DNA of 64,000 nucleotides from Pseudomonas sp. BSw22131 (GCF_026810445.1 NZ_CP113949.1:2232001-2296000); one strand, 5' to 3'. Positions 1-8,750 are shown, counted from the stretch's first letter. Program-made: numbers and translations. The notes: generated from the sequence alone by a model not told the origin.

Positions 1-1
1 C

Positions 2-124
2 CCCGGATGGGGGCGACACGGCGGCGGATACGACCACCGCTATTACGACGGTGGACGCTACGAAGGCGGGCATTACGACGGCGGCCGCGGATACGGTCCA
101 GGCCCCGGTGACTACCGTCGCTGA
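2..124 (+). CDS. C-terminal end of a Gly/Tyr-rich protein (partial)
   Basis: The reading frame is open from the window edge to TGA at 122-124 and encodes about 40 residues very rich in Gly, Tyr, His and Arg (for example GGGYDHRYYDGG). The low-complexity composition resembles the tails of small Pseudomonas lipoproteins. The start lies outside the window, so no function can be assigned. Another frame is also open here but is Ala/Thr-rich and less characteristic. A terminator follows at 182-216. Confidence 0.5.
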   Translation, partial: PGWGRHGGGYDHRYYDGGRYEGGHYDGGRGYGPGPGDYRR

Positions 125-181
125 TCCCGACCAGATCGATCCACTCAAAATGGCGTTGTAGCCACGTCACGCAAGCACAAA

Positions 182-216
182 GGCCGCGACTGAAGGGCTC
201 CCCGTCGCGGTCTTTT
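182..216 (+). terminator. Rho-independent terminator
   Basis: A GGCCGCGAC arm pairs with GTCGCGGTC (one G:U pair) around a 13-nt loop and is followed by TTTT. It closes the truncated first gene. Confidence 0.7.
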
Positions 217-374
217 GTTGTCGGGTACTTCCTTCCATAGAATTGATCAGGCGAACTCTGTATCGGACCCGGTACCCGACACCTACCAAGTGTCTACGCG
301 GATTCACCTTCGCACGCTGTAAGAGTGTGCAGGGTGATAAATAAATACCTGTCGTCCAGAGAGTACCCACTCTG

Positions 375-563
375 TTGAGTCGTAGAGCAAAAGTCGCGAT
401 GGTGATGGCAGTAATGTCAGCCATGTCCGGTTGCTGGCCGTTCTGGGGACCAGGCGGCGGTCAGGGTGGACCGGCCCGCGCTGACCGTTTGAAGACCAGA
501 AGCGTCCGTTCTATAAAGCCGGATCAATTGTTTGATCCGGTTTTTTTGTGCCCGCTGAAATGA
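375..563 (+). CDS. possible small lipoprotein, perhaps truncated
   Basis: The frame starts at TTG 375 or ATG 399 and encodes about 62 residues. The N-terminus resembles a lipoprotein signal peptide: two Arg and a Lys, a Met/Ala/Val-rich core, then a lipobox-like MSGC, followed by a Gly-rich PFWGPGGG stretch. The C-terminal part is atypical, and the stop codon lies beyond a strong terminator at 519-547, which no normal gene should cross. It may be a frameshifted or shortened paralogue of the Gly-rich protein at the left edge. No clear Shine-Dalgarno was seen. It could also be non-coding. Confidence 0.3.
   Translation: MSRRAKVAMVMAVMSAMSGCWPFWGPGGGQGGPARADRLKTRSVRSIKPDQLFDPVFLCPLK
519..547 (+). 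terminator. Rho-independent terminator
   Basis: A perfect CCGGATCAA/TTGATCCGG stem with a 4-nt loop is followed by seven T. It lies inside the 3' end of the small ORF at 375-563 and insulates the GntR gene from upstream transcription. Confidence 0.85.
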
Positions 564-579
564 TTTGACTTATTTGATT

Positions 580-589
580 TGTGATCACA
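580..589. promoter_or_regulatory. candidate operator of the GntR regulator
   Basis: TGTGATCACA is a perfect 10-bp palindrome 38 bp upstream of the GntR-family start, in an AT-rich stretch. FCD-type GntR proteins often repress themselves from short palindromes near their own promoter. The assignment rests on position and symmetry only. Confidence 0.35.
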
Positions 590-627
590 TATTCGAGCCA
601 TAAGAACGACGACACAGGCTTCTCCTC

Positions 628-1350
628 ATGACAGATCGTCCGATCCTCCTGCCGACCATGCGCCAGGTTTCCCGCGATACGCTGCAAGATCAGGTTTATC
701 GCCAGATCCGCGAAGCCTTGATGAGTGGTCGTTTCCAGCCAGGCCAGAAGCTGACCATTCGCGGGCTGGCCGAAGCGCTGGGCTCCAGTCCCATGCCGGT
801 GCGCGAAGCACTGAGCCGTCTGAGCGCTGAAAACGCGTTCGAAGTCACTGAAACCTCCCGCCTGCGTGTGCGCCTGATGACCCCGGCAAGGCTGCGCGAA
901 ATTCGCGATGCACGAGTCGCCCTCGAAGGCCTGCTGGCGGAAAAAGCCGTCGCGCTGCTTACCGATGCCGATCTCGCCGAGATCAGCGACTTGTGCGCGC
1001 AGATGCAGCACGCCGCCGATCACATCGATGTTTCCCGCTATCTCTGGACCAACTTTGCCTTTCACCGACGCATTTACGCGGTGGCCAAGGCCGAGTTGAC
1101 GACGGCTGCCGTGGAGAATTTCTGGCTGCACATGGGCCCCTGTTTTGCGCTGGTAGCGCCCGACAGAGCGCACCTTGAGCGCTCGATGGAGGCGCACGAC
1201 CGCATCGTCGCAGCGCTGGCAGCACGCGACGGCGCCGCAGCCAGGGCCGCGGTGACCGATGACATCATGCAGGCCGCCGATTCCCTGGCGCGTCTGCTCG
1301 TCAAGAGCGACCGTTCGCGGTCATCCGTCTCAGGAGTGAAAAAAGCATGA
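628..1350 (+). CDS. GntR family transcriptional regulator (FCD/FadR subgroup)
   Basis: A 240-residue protein. Residues about 15-80 form a winged helix (LQDQVYRQIREALMSGRF, then SSPMPVREALSRL), typical of GntR. Residues about 95-225 are the all-helical FCD ligand-binding domain, with the His positions of its metal/ligand site in FHRRIYA and EAHDRIVAAL. The family usually binds an organic acid and represses adjacent catabolic genes. The stop overlaps the start of the SDR gene by four bases (ATGA), so the two are translationally coupled. It is probably the local regulator of the pathway at 1347-6933. The ligand is unknown. Confidence 0.9.
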   Translation: MTDRPILLPTMRQVSRDTLQDQVYRQIREALMSGRFQPGQKLTIRGLAEALGSSPMPVREALSRLSAENAFEVTETSRLRVRLMTPARLREIRDARVALEGLLAEKAVALLTDADLAEISDLCAQMQHAADHIDVSRYLWTNFAFHRRIYAVAKAELTTAAVENFWLHMGPCFALVAPDRAHLERSMEAHDRIVAALAARDGAAARAAVTDDIMQAADSLARLLVKSDRSRSSVSGVKKA

Positions 1351-2135
1351 GCGTTTTGAATCGGCTGATTCCCTACACCGGCCTTCGGGTCCTGATATCC
1401 GGCGGCGCGGCCGGCATTGGCGAAGTCCTCGCCGCGGCGTACATGGAAGCCGGTGCCAGGGTTCACGTGTGCGACGTCAGCGAAGCGGCCATTGCCGCGT
1501 TCCGTGATCGTTACCCTGACAGCACCGCCACTCGCGCCGACGTCGGCGACCCTGCGCAGATCGAGGCTGTGTTTCAGGTGCAGCGCGAGCAGTTCGGCGG
1601 CCTCGATGTGTTGGTCAACAATGCCGGCATCGCTGGTCCCACGGCCGGTATCGACGCCATCAGCGACGAAGACTGGCAGCGTACCCTCGACATCAACCTC
1701 ACCGCGCAATACCGCTTCGCCCATCACGCCGTGCCGCTGCTCAAGCAATCGCCCAACGCGCACCTGATCCACATCGCTTCGGTAGCGGGGCGCCTGGGGT
1801 ATGCCTGGCGTACGCCTTACGCGGCGACCAAATGGGCCATCGTCGGTTTGATGAAGTCGCTTGCCTCGGAACTGGGTGAGAGCGACATCCGGGTCAACGC
1901 CTTGCTGCCAGGCATCGTTGAAGGTCCGCGCATGGACGGCGTCATTCGAGCGCGCGCCGAGCAGATGAACGTGCCCGAGGCCGAGATGCGGCAGGAATAC
2001 CTGAAGAAAATTTCGCTGAAACGCATGGTCACCGCCGAAGACGTCGCGGCCATGGCGCTGTTCTTGTGTTCGCCTGCTGCGCGCAATGTCACCGGGCAGG
2101 CCATCAGCGTGGATGGCAACGTCGAATACCTCTGA
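1347..2135 (+). CDS. SDR family NAD(P)-dependent oxidoreductase
   Basis: A 262-residue classical short-chain dehydrogenase. It shows the cofactor loop GGAAGIG near residue 18, NNAG near 90, the catalytic Ser in HIASVAG and the YAATK Tyr/Lys pair. The Asp after the second beta strand (VCDVS) suggests NAD(H) preference. An AGGAG site precedes the ATG. It overlaps the GntR gene by 4 bp and is followed by the DUF849 gene. In that setting it most likely oxidises a beta-hydroxy acid to the beta-keto acid cleaved by the next enzyme (inference). The substrate cannot be read from sequence. Confidence 0.9.
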   Translation: MSVLNRLIPYTGLRVLISGGAAGIGEVLAAAYMEAGARVHVCDVSEAAIAAFRDRYPDSTATRADVGDPAQIEAVFQVQREQFGGLDVLVNNAGIAGPTAGIDAISDEDWQRTLDINLTAQYRFAHHAVPLLKQSPNAHLIHIASVAGRLGYAWRTPYAATKWAIVGLMKSLASELGESDIRVNALLPGIVEGPRMDGVIRARAEQMNVPEAEMRQEYLKKISLKRMVTAEDVAAMALFLCSPAARNVTGQAISVDGNVEYL

Positions 2136-2241
2136 AACGGCTGGTCAACCGTCCAGAGACTTTGCAGTAACGACTCGCCGCCTTTTTCGAGCCGCCGTCA
2201 CACCAGAACTTTCTCGCTAACAACAAGAATGGAGAACACTC

Positions 2242-3174
2242 ATGTCCAAAAAACGCCCGGTCATCATCACATGTGCTGTCACGGGGGCGATTCATACACC
2301 GTCGATGTCGCCGCATTTACCCATCACCCCGCAGGAAATCGCTGATGCTGCCATTGGTGCCGCGAACGCGGGTGCCGCGATTGTCCACTTGCATGCGCGG
2401 GATCCGGTTGATGGGCGTCCCAGCCAGGAGGTCGACCTGTTCCGCCAGTTTTTGCCGCAGATCAAAGCCAAGATCGACGTAGTGATCAACATCACTACAG
2501 GCGGCGCGCCGACGATGGGCGTGGAAGAACGCTTGCAGCCGGTGGCGCAACTCAAGCCGGAACTGGCGTCGCTGAACATGGGCTCGATGAACTTCGGTCT
2601 GTACGAAATGCTCGACCGCTTCACCGAGTTCAAGCACGACTGGGAGCGGCCGTACCTCGCGGAAAGCGATGACCGGATCTTTCGCAATACCTTTCGCGAC
2701 ATCGCACACATCCTCAACGCCTGCGCCGAGAACCGCACCCGGTTCGAAATCGAGTGCTACGACATCGGCCATCTGTACACCGCCGCGCACTTCCTGCAAC
2801 GCGGGCTGCTCAAGGCGCCGATTTTCATTCAGTCGGTGTTCGGCCTGCGTGGCGGGATCGGCGGCCACCCCGAAGACCTCGCACACATGCGACGTACCGC
2901 CGACCGTTTGTTTGGGGACGCCTACGAGTGGTCGATCCTCGGCGCGGGGCGCAATCAGATTCCACTGGGCACCATGGGGCTTGCGATGGGCAGCAACGTG
3001 CGCGTAGGGCTGGAAGATTCTCTGTGGGATGGCCCGGGCAAACTCGCCGCCTCCAACGCTGATCAGGTTAAACGCATCCGCACAGTGATCCAGGCTTTGG
3101 GCGGGCGCGTCGCCACGCCAGACGAAGCCCGGGAAATGCTCGATCTCAAAGGCAAGCATGCGGTGGACTTCTAA
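2242..3174 (+). CDS. beta-keto acid cleavage enzyme (BKACE, DUF849)
   Basis: A 310-residue protein of the 3-keto-5-aminohexanoate cleavage enzyme family. Members condense a beta-keto acid with acetyl-CoA to give acetoacetate and a shortened CoA ester. The zinc ligands are visible: HLHARDP near residue 50 and Glu in VGLEDSLW near residue 255. The N-terminal VIITCAVTGA strand is also typical. A GGAGA ribosome site precedes the ATG. It sits between an SDR and an SMP-30 lactonase-like protein, suggesting a lactone to hydroxy acid to keto acid route. Substrate specificity varies widely in this family and is not assigned. Confidence 0.92.
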   Translation: MSKKRPVIITCAVTGAIHTPSMSPHLPITPQEIADAAIGAANAGAAIVHLHARDPVDGRPSQEVDLFRQFLPQIKAKIDVVINITTGGAPTMGVEERLQPVAQLKPELASLNMGSMNFGLYEMLDRFTEFKHDWERPYLAESDDRIFRNTFRDIAHILNACAENRTRFEIECYDIGHLYTAAHFLQRGLLKAPIFIQSVFGLRGGIGGHPEDLAHMRRTADRLFGDAYEWSILGAGRNQIPLGTMGLAMGSNVRVGLEDSLWDGPGKLAASNADQVKRIRTVIQALGGRVATPDEAREMLDLKGKHAVDF

Positions 3175-3223
3175 AAACCGTCTCCACAGCAAACGCCCAT
3201 AAAAACAAAAGAGGGGTGCAAAC

Positions 3224-4102
3224 ATGCGTATCGAAATAGTCGTTGATGTGAAGACCACGCTGGGCGAAGGCCCTGTGTGGGATGTGGAGCAACAGCGTTT
3301 GTACTGGATCGACAGCTTTGATGGCCGCGTCCTGCGGTGTACCGATGACGGGCGCGAGCTGCGGGCGTGGGACGTCGGGCAGAAAATAGGCTCCATGGCC
3401 CTGCGCCAGAACGGCGATGCCGCCATCGTGGCGCTGCAGAACGGCCTCTACCACCTTGACCTGCCGAGCGGAGATCTGAAGCTGATCGTCGATCCGGAAC
3501 CGGGTCGTCCGAACAACCGACTCAACGACGGCAAAGTCGATCGTCACGGGCGCTTCGTCTTTGGCTCCATGGACACTCTGGAGGAGGAGGCCAGCGCCAG
3601 CCTGTACCGCCTGGACCCGGACATGAGCCTGCACACGCTGGACGACGGCATCATTTGCTCGAACGGCCCGTGTTGGAGCCCGAACGGTGAAACCTTCTAT
3701 TTTGCCGACACCTGGTCCGGCGATATCTGGGCGTACGACTACGACAACGCTACCGGAGATGTGGGCAATCGGCGCACCTTCGCTGCGGTCGACACTAGCG
3801 GCGGCGGGGCAGCGGATGGTTGCACCGTGGACGCCGAAGGATGCCTGTGGCAGGCCTTGGTGTACGCCGGAAAACTGGTCCGTTACACGCCGGACGGCCA
3901 GGTTGACCGTGTCATCGACATGCCGGTCAAGAAGGTCACCAGCCTGGCGTTTGGCGGGCCGAATCTGGACACATTGTTTGTCACCTCCATGGCCAGGCCG
4001 CCGTTGCCGCGCTTCCCCGAAGACGGTCAGCAACGTGGCGCGCTGTTTGCGATCACCGGGCTGGGCGTGCAAGGGGTGGCCGAGCGGCGCTTTGCCAGCT
4101 GA
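3224..4102 (+). CDS. SMP-30/gluconolactonase/LRE family protein
   Basis: A 292-residue six-bladed propeller enzyme of the SMP-30 type, which hydrolyses sugar or other lactones with one divalent metal ion. The expected ligands are present: Glu in LGEGPVW (residue about 16), Asn in NDGK and ICSNGP, and Asp in ADGCTVD. GAGGGG precedes the ATG. There is no signal peptide, so it should be cytoplasmic. Its place behind the BKACE gene suggests it opens a lactone intermediate of the same pathway. Confidence 0.9.
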   Translation: MRIEIVVDVKTTLGEGPVWDVEQQRLYWIDSFDGRVLRCTDDGRELRAWDVGQKIGSMALRQNGDAAIVALQNGLYHLDLPSGDLKLIVDPEPGRPNNRLNDGKVDRHGRFVFGSMDTLEEEASASLYRLDPDMSLHTLDDGIICSNGPCWSPNGETFYFADTWSGDIWAYDYDNATGDVGNRRTFAAVDTSGGGAADGCTVDAEGCLWQALVYAGKLVRYTPDGQVDRVIDMPVKKVTSLAFGGPNLDTLFVTSMARPPLPRFPEDGQQRGALFAITGLGVQGVAERRFAS

Positions 4103-4166
4103 CATTTCCGAACCGATTTCCAAACAGTGAACATGACCGTTAAGGACGACTGAACCCTCTCGATTG

Positions 4167-4183
4167 GGCGTGTGCGGCACGCC
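4167..4183 (+). other. short hairpin beside the ribosome site of the MFS gene
   Basis: GGCGTG and CACGCC pair around a 5-nt loop, and the hairpin ends one base before the GGAG ribosome site of the MFS gene. It could tune translation of the transporter relative to the enzymes upstream. Structure only; no known motif is recognised. Confidence 0.3.
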
Positions 4184-4194
4184 TGGAGACCCTC

Positions 4195-5517
4195 ATGCAA
4201 AATAATAAGAAAGCATCGTTGGGCAAGATTCACCGCTATTCGTGGGTGTCGTTGCTGGTGTGCTGGATGATCTGGATCCTCAACGCCTATGACCGCGAGA
4301 TCGTATTGCGCCTGGGGCCGACCATTTCCAAGCATTTCGATTTATCGGCAGACCAGTGGGGCACCACGGCAACCGTGGTCATGCTGGCGCTGGCCGTCCT
4401 CGATATTCCGGGCTCGATCTGGAGCGACCGCTACGGTGGAGGCTGGAAGCGGGCGCGGTTCCAGGTGCCGCTGGTGTTGGGCTACACCGCGATTTCTTTT
4501 CTCTCGGGGTTCAAGGCGTTGAGTGGGAGTCTGGCGACGTTCATTGCCTTGCGCGTGGGCGTAAACCTGGGTGCTGGCTGGGGCGAGCCCGTGGGCGTCA
4601 GCAACACCGCCGAATGGTGGCCGGTGGAACGTCGCGGCTTCGCACTCGGCGCGCACCACACCGGATACCCGATAGGCGCGTTGTTGAGCGGCCTCGTAGC
4701 GAGTTTCGTCATCACCACGTTCGGTGAAGAAAACTGGCGTTATGTATTCTTTTTCGCGTTCGTGGTGGCGCTGCCGCTGATGATTTTCTGGTCGCGCTAT
4801 TCGACTGCCGAGCGGATTGCCGCGCTCTACGTCGACATCGCGGCCAAAGGGATGACCGCCCCCGACAGCACGCCTTCGGCAAACGTAAAAGGCCAGGCCT
4901 GGAAGACTTTCAAGGCCACCATCAGTGATCGCAACATTGCGCTGACTGCGGGCAACACCCTGCTTACGCAGGTGGTGTACATGGGCGTAAACATCGTGTT
5001 GCCGGCCTATCTCTACAACATCCTCAACCTGTCGCTGGCGGAGTCAGCCGGCATGAGCGTGGTGTTCACCCTGACCGGCATTCTGGGGCAACTGATCTGG
5101 CCGTCTCTGTCGGACATCATTGGCCGCCGCGTGACGCTGATCATTTGCGGGCTGTGGATGGCGGCAAGTGTGGGCGCGTTCTATTTCGCCAACACCACGC
5201 TGATCATCGTGGTTGTGCAGTTGCTGTTCGGGCTGGTGGCGAATGCGGTCTGGCCGATTTATTACGCGGTGGCATCCGACTCCGCTCAGCCGTCTGCGAC
5301 TTCGACGGCGAACGGCATCATCACCACCGCCATGTTTATCGGCGGCGGCGTCGCGCCTGTGCTGATGGGTGGGTTGATCGCCATGGGTGGCGGCTGGACC
5401 AGCCTTTCCGGGTACACCGTGTGCTTCTTCGTCATGGCTGGCTGCGCACTGGCGGGGGCGTTCCTGCAACTGTTCTCTCATCGGCCGCAGGCGTTGCAGG
5501 CTCAACCGAGCGCTTGA
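4195..5517 (+). CDS. MFS transporter
   Basis: A 440-residue major facilitator with about 12 hydrophobic segments. The loop after helix 2 carries a DRYGGGWKR version of the MFS signature, and the loop between helices 8 and 9 carries SDIIGRR. Helix 1 contains NAYDREI, the Asp-Arg pair common in organic-acid carriers. GGAG lies seven bases before the ATG. It ends the gene run 628-5517, closed by a terminator, so it is the likely importer of the pathway substrate. Confidence 0.88.
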   Translation: MQNNKKASLGKIHRYSWVSLLVCWMIWILNAYDREIVLRLGPTISKHFDLSADQWGTTATVVMLALAVLDIPGSIWSDRYGGGWKRARFQVPLVLGYTAISFLSGFKALSGSLATFIALRVGVNLGAGWGEPVGVSNTAEWWPVERRGFALGAHHTGYPIGALLSGLVASFVITTFGEENWRYVFFFAFVVALPLMIFWSRYSTAERIAALYVDIAAKGMTAPDSTPSANVKGQAWKTFKATISDRNIALTAGNTLLTQVVYMGVNIVLPAYLYNILNLSLAESAGMSVVFTLTGILGQLIWPSLSDIIGRRVTLIICGLWMAASVGAFYFANTTLIIVVVQLLFGLVANAVWPIYYAVASDSAQPSATSTANGIITTAMFIGGGVAPVLMGGLIAMGGGWTSLSGYTVCFFVMAGCALAGAFLQLFSHRPQALQAQPSA

Positions 5518-5522
5518 CCTTC

Positions 5523-5555
5523 AAGCCCCACTGACTTCTGTCAGTCGGGGCTTTT
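5523..5555 (+). terminator. Rho-independent terminator
   Basis: AAGCCCCACTGAC pairs with GTCAGTCGGGGCTT (one bulged G) and is followed by T residues. It separates the first MFS gene from the second, so the second may have its own promoter or depend on read-through. Confidence 0.85.
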
Positions 5556-5586
5556 CCACTGACGCCGCTCATGAAAGGTTCGCGCA

Positions 5587-6933
5587 ATGACCATCACAAA
5601 AACGCTCGAAACGCCTTCTTTACCGCGCGACGCGGCAACGCTCAATAAACTGATGTTCACCAAACTGATGCCGCTGTTGATCGCCGCCTACGTGCTGAGC
5701 TTTCTCGACCGGACCAACATCGCGCTGGCCAAACACCAACTGGACATTGACCTAGGCATATCGGCAGCTGCTTACGGGCTGGGCGCCGGGCTGTTTTTTC
5801 TGACGTATGCGCTGTCCGAGGTGCCGAGCAACCTGATCATGCACAAGGTCGGCGCACGGTTCTGGATTGCCCGGATCATGGTGACCTGGGGGTTGATCTC
5901 TGCCGCCATGGCGTTCGTGCAGGGCGAGACCTCTTTCTATGTGCTGCGCCTGCTGCTAGGCATTGCCGAGGCCGGGCTGTTTCCGGGCGTCATGCTGTAC
6001 CTCACGTACTGGTTTGGACGCGAACAACGGGCGCGTTCCACCGGTTACTTTCTGCTGGGGGTGTGTTTTGCCAACATCCTCGGTGGCCCTTTGGGCGCTG
6101 CGCTGATGCAACTGGACGGGGTGTGGGGTTGGCGCGGGTGGCAGTGGATGTTCTTGCTCGAAGGCTTGCCTGCGGTGTTTTTTGCGATGGTGGTATGGAA
6201 GAAGCTGCCGGACCGCCCAGGCAAGGCGCCGTGGCTGAGCGCCGCCGAAGCGACGCAGATCGAACGGCAAATGGCAAAAGAGGCCGAAGAAGGCGCGGGG
6301 CAGGGCGGTAGTGCCCTCAAGCAATGCCTGACGCCGCAAATCCTGCTGGCGATTTTCGTGTACTTCTGCCATCAGATTACGGTTTACACCGTGATCTTTT
6401 TTCTACCCGGCATTATCGGCAAGTACGCCAGCCTCAGCACTTTGCAGATTGGGTTGCTGACCTCATTACCCTGGCTGGCGGCTGCAATTGGCGCCATCGT
6501 GCTGCCCCGATTCGCCAACACTCCGCAGCGTTCGCGACGGATCCTGGTCACCGGCTTGCTGACTATGGCGGCTGGCTTAGCCATTGCATCACTGGCGGGG
6601 CCGGTGGTCAGCTTGTTGGGCTTCTGTATTTCAGCAGTGATGTTTTTCGTCGTCCAGTCGATCATCTTTCTTTACCCGGCTTCGCGGCTCAAAGGGGCGG
6701 CCTTGGCGGGTGGGCTGGGGTTCGTTAACTCATGCGGACTGTTGGGCGGGTTCGTCGGGCCGTCGGTCATGGGTCTGATCGAGCAAAGCACCGGCAATGC
6801 CATGAACGGCATGAAGGTGATTGCGGTGGTGCTGGTGATTGCCGCTCTGGCTGCGTTGCGTCTGCGTCAGGGGCAAGAGCGTCATGAGAGTAAAGACCAG
6901 GCGGTGCGAGGCGCCCGGCGTGAATCCATTTGA
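5587..6933 (+). CDS. MFS transporter, anion:cation symporter (ACS) type
   Basis: A 448-residue protein with about 12 transmembrane helices. Helix 1 carries SFLDRTNIALA, and the region 60-150 (LSEVPSNLIMHKVGARFWIARIM shortened, then RLLLGIAEAGLFPG) is the hallmark of the ACS family, whose members import hydroxyphenylacetate, tartrate, phthalate or sugar acids. AAAGG precedes the ATG. It lies 69 bp after the first MFS gene, beyond a terminator. Two carriers in one cluster may mean two related substrates. Confidence 0.9.
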   Translation: MTITKTLETPSLPRDAATLNKLMFTKLMPLLIAAYVLSFLDRTNIALAKHQLDIDLGISAAAYGLGAGLFFLTYALSEVPSNLIMHKVGARFWIARIMVTWGLISAAMAFVQGETSFYVLRLLLGIAEAGLFPGVMLYLTYWFGREQRARSTGYFLLGVCFANILGGPLGAALMQLDGVWGWRGWQWMFLLEGLPAVFFAMVVWKKLPDRPGKAPWLSAAEATQIERQMAKEAEEGAGQGGSALKQCLTPQILLAIFVYFCHQITVYTVIFFLPGIIGKYASLSTLQIGLLTSLPWLAAAIGAIVLPRFANTPQRSRRILVTGLLTMAAGLAIASLAGPVVSLLGFCISAVMFFVVQSIIFLYPASRLKGAALAGGLGFVNSCGLLGGFVGPSVMGLIEQSTGNAMNGMKVIAVVLVIAALAALRLRQGQERHESKDQAVRGARRESI

Positions 6934-6954
6934 TTAAACGGCTAGTTGCCTATA

Positions 6955-7043
6955 GTGGGAGGGAGCTTGCTGGCGATGAGGCCGGTGTATCCGTCACAGG
7001 TGCTGCGCGCAGAATATCGAATCGCGAGCAAGCGCCCTCTCAC
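6955..7043. repeat. REP-like inverted repeat
   Basis: Arms 6955-6977 and 7021-7043 are near-perfect inverted copies (GTGGGAGGGAGCTTGCT type) around about 43 bp. It lies between the convergent MFS and Smr genes. The same sequence family recurs at 48528-48603. Confidence 0.75.
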
Positions 7044-7095
7044 AGATCCCGCTTGCCGCACGACGATGGATCTCCTGCAAAACGGACACCGCAGG

Positions 7096-7653
7096 TTACT
7101 CGTCACGCCCTTCCATCATTGTGCGTTTGAGAATCACGTACACCGCGCCAGCGCCGCCATGCTTGGCCAGACAGGATGTGAAACCCAGGACCTGCGGGTG
7201 TTGACGAAGCCAGGTGTTGACGTGGCTTTTGATCATCGGGCGTTTACCGTCCAGACGCACCGCCTTGCCGTGAGTGATGCGCACGCAGCGGATTTCCAGT
7301 CGGGTGGCTTCGGCGAGAAACTCCCACATGGTCTCCCGGGCCAGTTCGACGCTCATGCCGTGCAGGTCCAGACTTCCCTCGAAGCTTATCTGGCCCAGCT
7401 TGAGCTTGCGCATCTGGCCTTCCTGGACGCCGTCGCGGACCCAGTTGAGGGTGTCCTCGGGGCCTACATCGATCACGAACTGATCGGACAGGCCGTCCAC
7501 AGTCACAGAACCGGTGCGCACGGTAGCGGCCTGGCGCAGTTTTGCCAGATTCTTAAGGTCGGGTTTGGGTTTGCCTGTGTCGGCGTACTCGACCTTGATC
7601 GGCTTTACGCCGCGGGTCTCGCTTCGAAACAGGGAAAAATCGTCGTCTTGCAT
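7096..7653 (-). CDS. Smr domain protein (MutS2 C-terminal type nuclease/nicking domain)
   Basis: A 185-residue protein starting at MQDDDFSLF. The ATG at 7653 has GGAGG five bases upstream, so the longer frame start is not used. Residues about 90-175 form the Smr domain: LDLHGMSVELA (LDLHG motif), then RITHGKA (the THGxG-like motif), and the C-terminal HGGAGAVYVIL. Stand-alone Smr proteins act on structured or branched nucleic acids, and some rescue stalled ribosomes by cleaving mRNA. The gene points toward the REP-like repeat and is followed upstream by a small membrane protein gene on the same strand. Confidence 0.88.
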   Translation of the reverse strand: MQDDDFSLFRSETRGVKPIKVEYADTGKPKPDLKNLAKLRQAATVRTGSVTVDGLSDQFVIDVGPEDTLNWVRDGVQEGQMRKLKLGQISFEGSLDLHGMSVELARETMWEFLAEATRLEIRCVRITHGKAVRLDGKRPMIKSHVNTWLRQHPQVLGFTSCLAKHGGAGAVYVILKRTMMEGRDE

Positions 7654-7748
7654 GATGGCCTCCGCGAAGGCCGCCAGTTTAACCAAGTCACGCCCAGTGC
7701 GGCGCGACTAAAGCTGTTCAACGACTAAATAAGAAGGTGGGGCACGGG

Positions 7749-8069
7749 TCAGTCATGCTTCTTCATCAGATGCGGCGACATGTTCAGTCCGCCCGAGCTG
7801 CGACGACGACGGCGAGTGCGGCGCCACATCCATACACCGATGTACAGAAACAGCAGACCTAGCACGATGCTGACAACAGCGCCGGCCGGACTTGTGTTCA
7901 GTTCGCCCAATGCAGGGGGATGGCCGATCAGGCTGGCAATGCCGGCCATCGCCAGCAGCACCCCGAACGTTGCCAGCACTGCTGCGAACCCCGCACCCAG
8001 GCGCATCCGCCAGTTGCTCTGGCCTTTGGGCCGCAGGCGGCGGGCATCAAAACCATCGGATATTTTCAT
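7749..8069 (-). CDS. small inner-membrane protein of unknown function
   Basis: A 106-residue protein. ATG 8069 has GAGGAAA nine bases upstream and is preferred over a longer start at 8108. Two hydrophobic helices (about residues 25-48 and 65-82) flank a short Pro/Gly loop. The second helix is followed by a run of Arg (RRTRRRRR), predicting both ends in the cytoplasm. No family is recognised. Confidence 0.65.
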   Translation of the reverse strand: MKISDGFDARRLRPKGQSNWRMRLGAGFAAVLATFGVLLAMAGIASLIGHPPALGELNTSPAGAVVSIVLGLLFLYIGVWMWRRTRRRRRSSGGLNMSPHLMKKHD

Positions 8070-8147
8070 TCCGATTTCCTCTATGGGTATCGGCGCTCTG
8101 ACCAGCATATGCAGGGGTGGTTCCCGTTTGGCCAGGTTTCTCCAGCA

Positions 8148-8750
8148 TTAAGTCAGGTCTTTGGTGGTGGCCAGGGTGGCGAAGTTGTCAGCCATGATCG
8201 CCATTTCGGTCTGTTGTACTACTTCAGCCTTTATCACGCCATGTGGCGTCGGCAGGTCGCGGGTGGCGCAGGCGTCTTCGACGAGGGTGCAGCGATAGCC
8301 GTAATCCTTCGCCGCACGGACAGTGGTACTGATACTGGAGTGGCTCATGAAGCCGCACACCACCAGATCCAGATGGCCGAAACTTTGCAGCAGATCATGC
8401 AGTCCGGTGCCGTTGAAAGCGTTCGGCAGGCGCTTTTCGACGACGGTTTCATCAGCCAGAGGCAACAGTTCCGGGACGAACTCGCCGCGAGGACCCTGTG
8501 GGTCGAACATGCCGCCGACCGTGCCCAGGTGGCGCACGTGGATGATCCTGCATTTGGCGGCACGGGCAGCCGTGACCAGTTGAACGATGTGGGCGATGGC
8601 TTCATGAACACCAGTTAGCGCTAGAGGGCCGCTGAGGTACTCTTTCTGGGCATCGATGATGATCAACGTGGCATTGCTTAAAGTAGCCGCTGCATAACCG
8701 CGGCCACTGAGTTGAAACATGGTCTTTGGACTGGAAGCTGGAACAGACAT
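8148..8750 (-). CDS. isochorismatase-like (cysteine hydrolase) family protein
   Basis: A 200-residue alpha/beta protein of the isochorismatase-like hydrolase fold. The Asp of the triad is in IIIDAQKEY (Asp33) and the Lys in VVEKRLP (Lys106). Where amidases of this family have the nucleophilic Cys (xxCVSTT), this protein has Ser139 in SHSSISTT. It may therefore be an isochorismatase-type or altered hydrolase rather than a Cys amidase. It is divergent from prmB across about 260 bp. The substrate is not predictable. Confidence 0.85.
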   Translation of the reverse strand: MSVPASSPKTMFQLSGRGYAAATLSNATLIIIDAQKEYLSGPLALTGVHEAIAHIVQLVTAARAAKCRIIHVRHLGTVGGMFDPQGPRGEFVPELLPLADETVVEKRLPNAFNGTGLHDLLQSFGHLDLVVCGFMSHSSISTTVRAAKDYGYRCTLVEDACATRDLPTPHGVIKAEVVQQTEMAIMADNFATLATTKDLT

